Shown piece by piece: positions 4,497 to 6,214 of a DNA stretch of 6,214 nucleotides. Position 1 is the first letter of the stretch. Each line of letters begins with the position of its first letter. The position numbers were made by a program, and so were the translations under genes. The notes under the pieces are model-generated. The model saw only the letters and a program-made list of their open reading frames with translations, did not search any database and was not told where the DNA came from. The DNA comes from Fusobacteriota bacterium (GTDB lineage Bacteria; Fusobacteriota; Fusobacteriia; Fusobacteriales; Fusobacteriaceae), in the NCBI GenBank assembly GCA_003973585.1, contig QNYN01000177.1, forward strand, positions 1 through 6,214. The letters run 5' to 3'.

Positions 4497-6096
4497 CACA
4501 GAAAATTTTGAGGAATTAAGCTTTGAGGAAATGTTAAATCAATATGAACCAAAGCAAGCACAAAGAGGAGAAATAGTAGAAGCTGAAATAATCAGTAAAG
4601 AAAGAGATTTTTCTTATTTAGATATAAAGGGAGCTAGTGAAGGTATTGTAAGAACTGATGAAATCGCTGAATTTGAAGTAGGAGATATGATTAGAGTAGC
4701 AATTACTGAAGATAGTGATGATGAAGGACATATCAGAGTTTCAAGAAAGGCTGTAATTCAAGAAGAAGCTATTGCTAAACTAGAAGAAGCTTTAAAAAAC
4801 AAAGAAATAGTAAAAGGAAAAATAATCAAAAAAGTAAATGGTGGATATATTGTAGAGGTAATGGCTCATTCAGCATTTATGCCTAATTCTTTATCACAAA
4901 TAAGAAAAGATTCTACAGAAAATGTAATTGGATTAGAAGTAGAAGTAATAATTAAAGATATTAAAACAGAAAGAAATAGAAAGAAAATCTTAGTTTCTAG
5001 AAGAGATGTAGTAGCGATGGCAGAAGCAGAATCATTTGCTAAATTAAGTGAAAATCAAATAGTAGAAGCAGAAGTTATCAATGTATTAAAATTTGGATTA
5101 TCTGTAAGAGTGGAAAATGTTTTAGGGTTTATCCATATTTCAGAAATTTCTTGGGGAAAAGTAGAAGATTTAAATGCCCTTTATAAAGTAGGAGATAAAG
5201 TAGAAGCTAAAATAATAACATTAGATCCTGAAAAGAAAAGTCTTAAGTTATCTATAAAGCAATTATCTCAAGATCCTTGGGCAACAGTTGCAGATAAATA
5301 CTCTGTAGATACTACTGTAGAAGGAGAAGTAACTAAAATTGTTAAGTTTGGAGCTTTCGTTAAGTTAGAAGACGGAATCGAAGGATTAGTTCATATTTCT
5401 GATTTTTCTTGGAATAACAAGAAGATCAACTTAAATGAATTTATTAAACCTGGAGATAAAATTCAAGTTAGAATCTTAGATTTAGATACTGAGAATAAGA
5501 AATTAAAATTAGGAATAAAGCAATTAAGCGTTGATCCTTGGTCTGTTATCGATGAAAAGTTTAAAGAAGGAGATACAGTTAGTGGAACTATAGTTGACAC
5601 TAAACCTTATGGAGTTTTTGTTGAAGTAGAAGAAGGAATAGATGCATTTATCCATACTTCTGATTTTGCTTGGGGAAAATTAGAAAAGAAATTAGCTGTA
5701 GGAGATAAAATAGAATTTAAAATCTTAGCTATAGATAAAGAAAACAAGAAAATTAAAGGTGGAATAAAGCAATTAACTAAGAGTCCTTGGGAAATGTTAG
5801 CTGAAGAACTACAAGTTGGATCTATTGTTACTAAAGCTATCTCTAGTATTGCTGACTTTGGAATCTTTATTGATATGGGATATGGTTTAGATGGTATGAT
5901 CCACATCTCTCAAGTTTCAAAAGAATTTGTAAAAGATTTAAAAGATAAATTTGAAGTAGGTCAAGAAGTAACTGCAGAAGTTATTGAAATCTCAGTTGAT
6001 GATCAAAAAGTAAAATTATCTATTAAAAAAGTAGAATTAGATGCTGATAAAAATGAAGATGCTGAATTATTAAAAAAATATGGAATGACTGAATAA
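4486..6096 (+). CDS. rpsA: 30S ribosomal protein S1, six S1 domains
   Basis: S1 binds mRNA on the 30S subunit and helps load leaders that are structured or have weak ribosome binding sites. The 536-residue product contains six OB-fold S1 domains at about 27-88, 105-174, 188-258, 275-346, 360-429 and 443-516, the domain number of E. coli S1 (557 aa). An N-terminal amphipathic stretch (NFEELSFEEMLNQY, 7-20) corresponds to the segment that anchors S1 to ribosomal protein S2, supporting a true ribosomal S1 rather than a general S1-domain protein. Domains 3 to 6 have the classic RNA-binding signature (KFGxxV, GFIHIS/GLVHIS/AFIHTS/GMIHIS), whereas domains 1 and 2 are divergent, as expected. The linkers after domains 3, 4 and 5 share IKQL-x4-PW. 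It is the last gene of the unit and ends 17 nt before a strong terminator. Codons in the second half look richer in ATC, AAC, TTC and GTT, as in highly expressed genes. Confidence 0.95.
   Translation: MVDNTENFEELSFEEMLNQYEPKQAQRGEIVEAEIISKERDFSYLDIKGASEGIVRTDEIAEFEVGDMIRVAITEDSDDEGHIRVSRKAVIQEEAIAKLEEALKNKEIVKGKIIKKVNGGYIVEVMAHSAFMPNSLSQIRKDSTENVIGLEVEVIIKDIKTERNRKKILVSRRDVVAMAEAESFAKLSENQIVEAEVINVLKFGLSVRVENVLGFIHISEISWGKVEDLNALYKVGDKVEAKIITLDPEKKSLKLSIKQLSQDPWATVADKYSVDTTVEGEVTKIVKFGAFVKLEDGIEGLVHISDFSWNNKKINLNEFIKPGDKIQVRILDLDTENKKLKLGIKQLSVDPWSVIDEKFKEGDTVSGTIVDTKPYGVFVEVEEGIDAFIHTSDFAWGKLEKKLAVGDKIEFKILAIDKENKKIKGGIKQLTKSPWEMLAEELQVGSIVTKAISSIADFGIFIDMGYGLDGMIHISQVSKEFVKDLKDKFEVGQEVTAEVIEISVDDQKVKLSIKKVELDADKNEDAELLKKYGMTE
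5254..5790 (+). repeat. Three DNA-level copies of the S1 inter-domain linker
   Basis: ATAAAGCAATTA recurs identically at 5254-5265, 5515-5526 and 5764-5775. Each copy is followed nine bases later by an identical CCTTGG (5275-5280, 5536-5541, 5785-5790). They encode the IKQL-x4-PW linkers after S1 domains 3, 4 and 5 and are spaced 261 and 249 nt apart, one domain length. Identity in synonymous positions exceeds what the flanking domains show. Confidence 0.7.
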
Positions 6097-6106
6097 TTAA
6101 TTATTC
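6091..6106. other. Perfect 16-bp palindrome across the rpsA stop codon
   Basis: GAATAATTAATTATTC is a perfect inverted repeat with a TTAA centre and contains the TAA stop (6094-6096). It is purely A/T apart from its end bases, so any hairpin would be weak. It lies just before the terminator hairpin, which also has a TTAA centre. It may be chance in AT-rich DNA, or add to 3'-end structure. Confidence 0.4.
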
Positions 6107-6113
6107 GTTATTT

Positions 6114-6146
6114 AGAAGAAGATAACTTAAGTTATCTTCTTTTTTT
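6114..6146 (+). terminator. Intrinsic terminator after rpsA
   Basis: A 13-bp stem (6114-6126 pairing with 6131-6143, one G-T pair) closes a TTAA tetraloop (6127-6130) and merges into a run of seven T (6140-6146). It lies 17 nt after the rpsA stop. There is no T run on the opposite strand beside it, so it acts rightward only and ends the ptsI-ptsH-ispH-rpsA transcript. Confidence 0.93.
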
Positions 6147-6173
6147 GAATAAAATTATATTTATATTCATTAT

Positions 6174-6200
6174 AAAAATCAGGACTTATGAGATTTTTTT
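6174..6200. other. Weak hairpin with T run near the window edge
   Basis: AAAAATC (6174-6180) can pair with GATTTTT (6192-6198) across an 11-nt loop, with a T tract following to 6200. The stem has one G-C pair, so it is weak as a terminator for either strand. It could be a secondary terminator after rpsA or the end of a convergent gene beyond the window; the minus strand is open from the window edge to a TGA at 6181-6179, far too short to judge. No gene is seen in 6147-6214. Confidence 0.25.
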
Positions 6201-6214
6201 AATTTTAAAATGAA

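Noticed and set aside
4482..4500. Programmed +1 frameshift joining IspH and S1
   Set aside because: No slippery sequence or stimulatory structure is seen at the ispH stop, and rpsA has its own perfect Shine-Dalgarno and start codon.
4148..4561. Two minus-strand frames (60 and 65 residues) over the ispH 3' end
   Set aside because: They are antisense to conserved IspH motifs and the rpsA start, with Ser/Phe/Ile-rich composition typical of shadows of AT-rich genes.
5607..5906. Minus-strand 99-residue open frame inside rpsA
   Set aside because: It is antisense to S1 domains 5 and 6, with no independent signals.
1..6214. CRISPR array, insertion sequence, tRNA, toxin-antitoxin or defence system
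   Set aside because: No regular short repeats with spacers, terminal inverted repeats, transposase frame, cloverleaf or recognisable defence gene was found on either strand.

Overview
The window is strongly AT-rich, with A/T-ending codons dominating every gene, AT-rich intergenic spacers and GTG and TTG starts alongside ATG. Together with an ispH gene joined directly to a gene for a six-domain ribosomal protein S1, this points to an anaerobic low-GC bacterium. My best guess is Fusobacteriota (Fusobacterium or a relative), with Clostridia as the alternative. This is inferred from gene content and composition; no database was searched.

Layout. All genes are on the + strand, in three transcription units. 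(1) Positions 24-62 hold the terminator of a gene outside the window. It is followed by a probable L-Ala-D/L-Glu dipeptide epimerase (173-1270) of the enolase superfamily. (2) The 343-base gap between the epimerase and ptsI is not empty. It holds a tiny lipoprotein gene (GTG start, 36 aa, 1352-1462) with its own ribosome binding site, its own strong terminator (1467-1504), and an upstream promoter built on an 11-bp direct repeat of TTCACA. That repeat resembles a Pho box or the site of another OmpR/PhoB-family regulator. (3) A good sigma70-type promoter (TTGAAA-N17-TATAAT, 1552-1580) precedes a tight four-gene run: ptsI (1614-3347), ptsH (3359-3628, TTG start), ispH (3618-4496) and rpsA (4486-6096). 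The run closes with a strong intrinsic terminator (6114-6146).

How the genes work together. PtsI and HPr are the two general components of the PEP:sugar phosphotransferase system; PtsI passes phosphate from PEP to His15 of HPr. IspH is the last enzyme of the MEP isoprenoid pathway, and S1 is the mRNA-binding protein of the small ribosomal subunit. The last three genes are packed so that ptsH/ispH and ispH/rpsA overlap by exactly 11 nt each, which suggests translational coupling. The epimerase probably serves peptidoglycan-peptide recycling and is functionally separate.

No mobile element, CRISPR array, tRNA, rRNA or defence system is visible. Most of the window is housekeeping. The parts worth a second look are the mini-lipoprotein with its repeat-type promoter, the ptsI-ptsH-ispH-rpsA arrangement with its twin overlaps, and sequence departures at the PtsI phosphohistidine loop and the IspH central cysteine loop.
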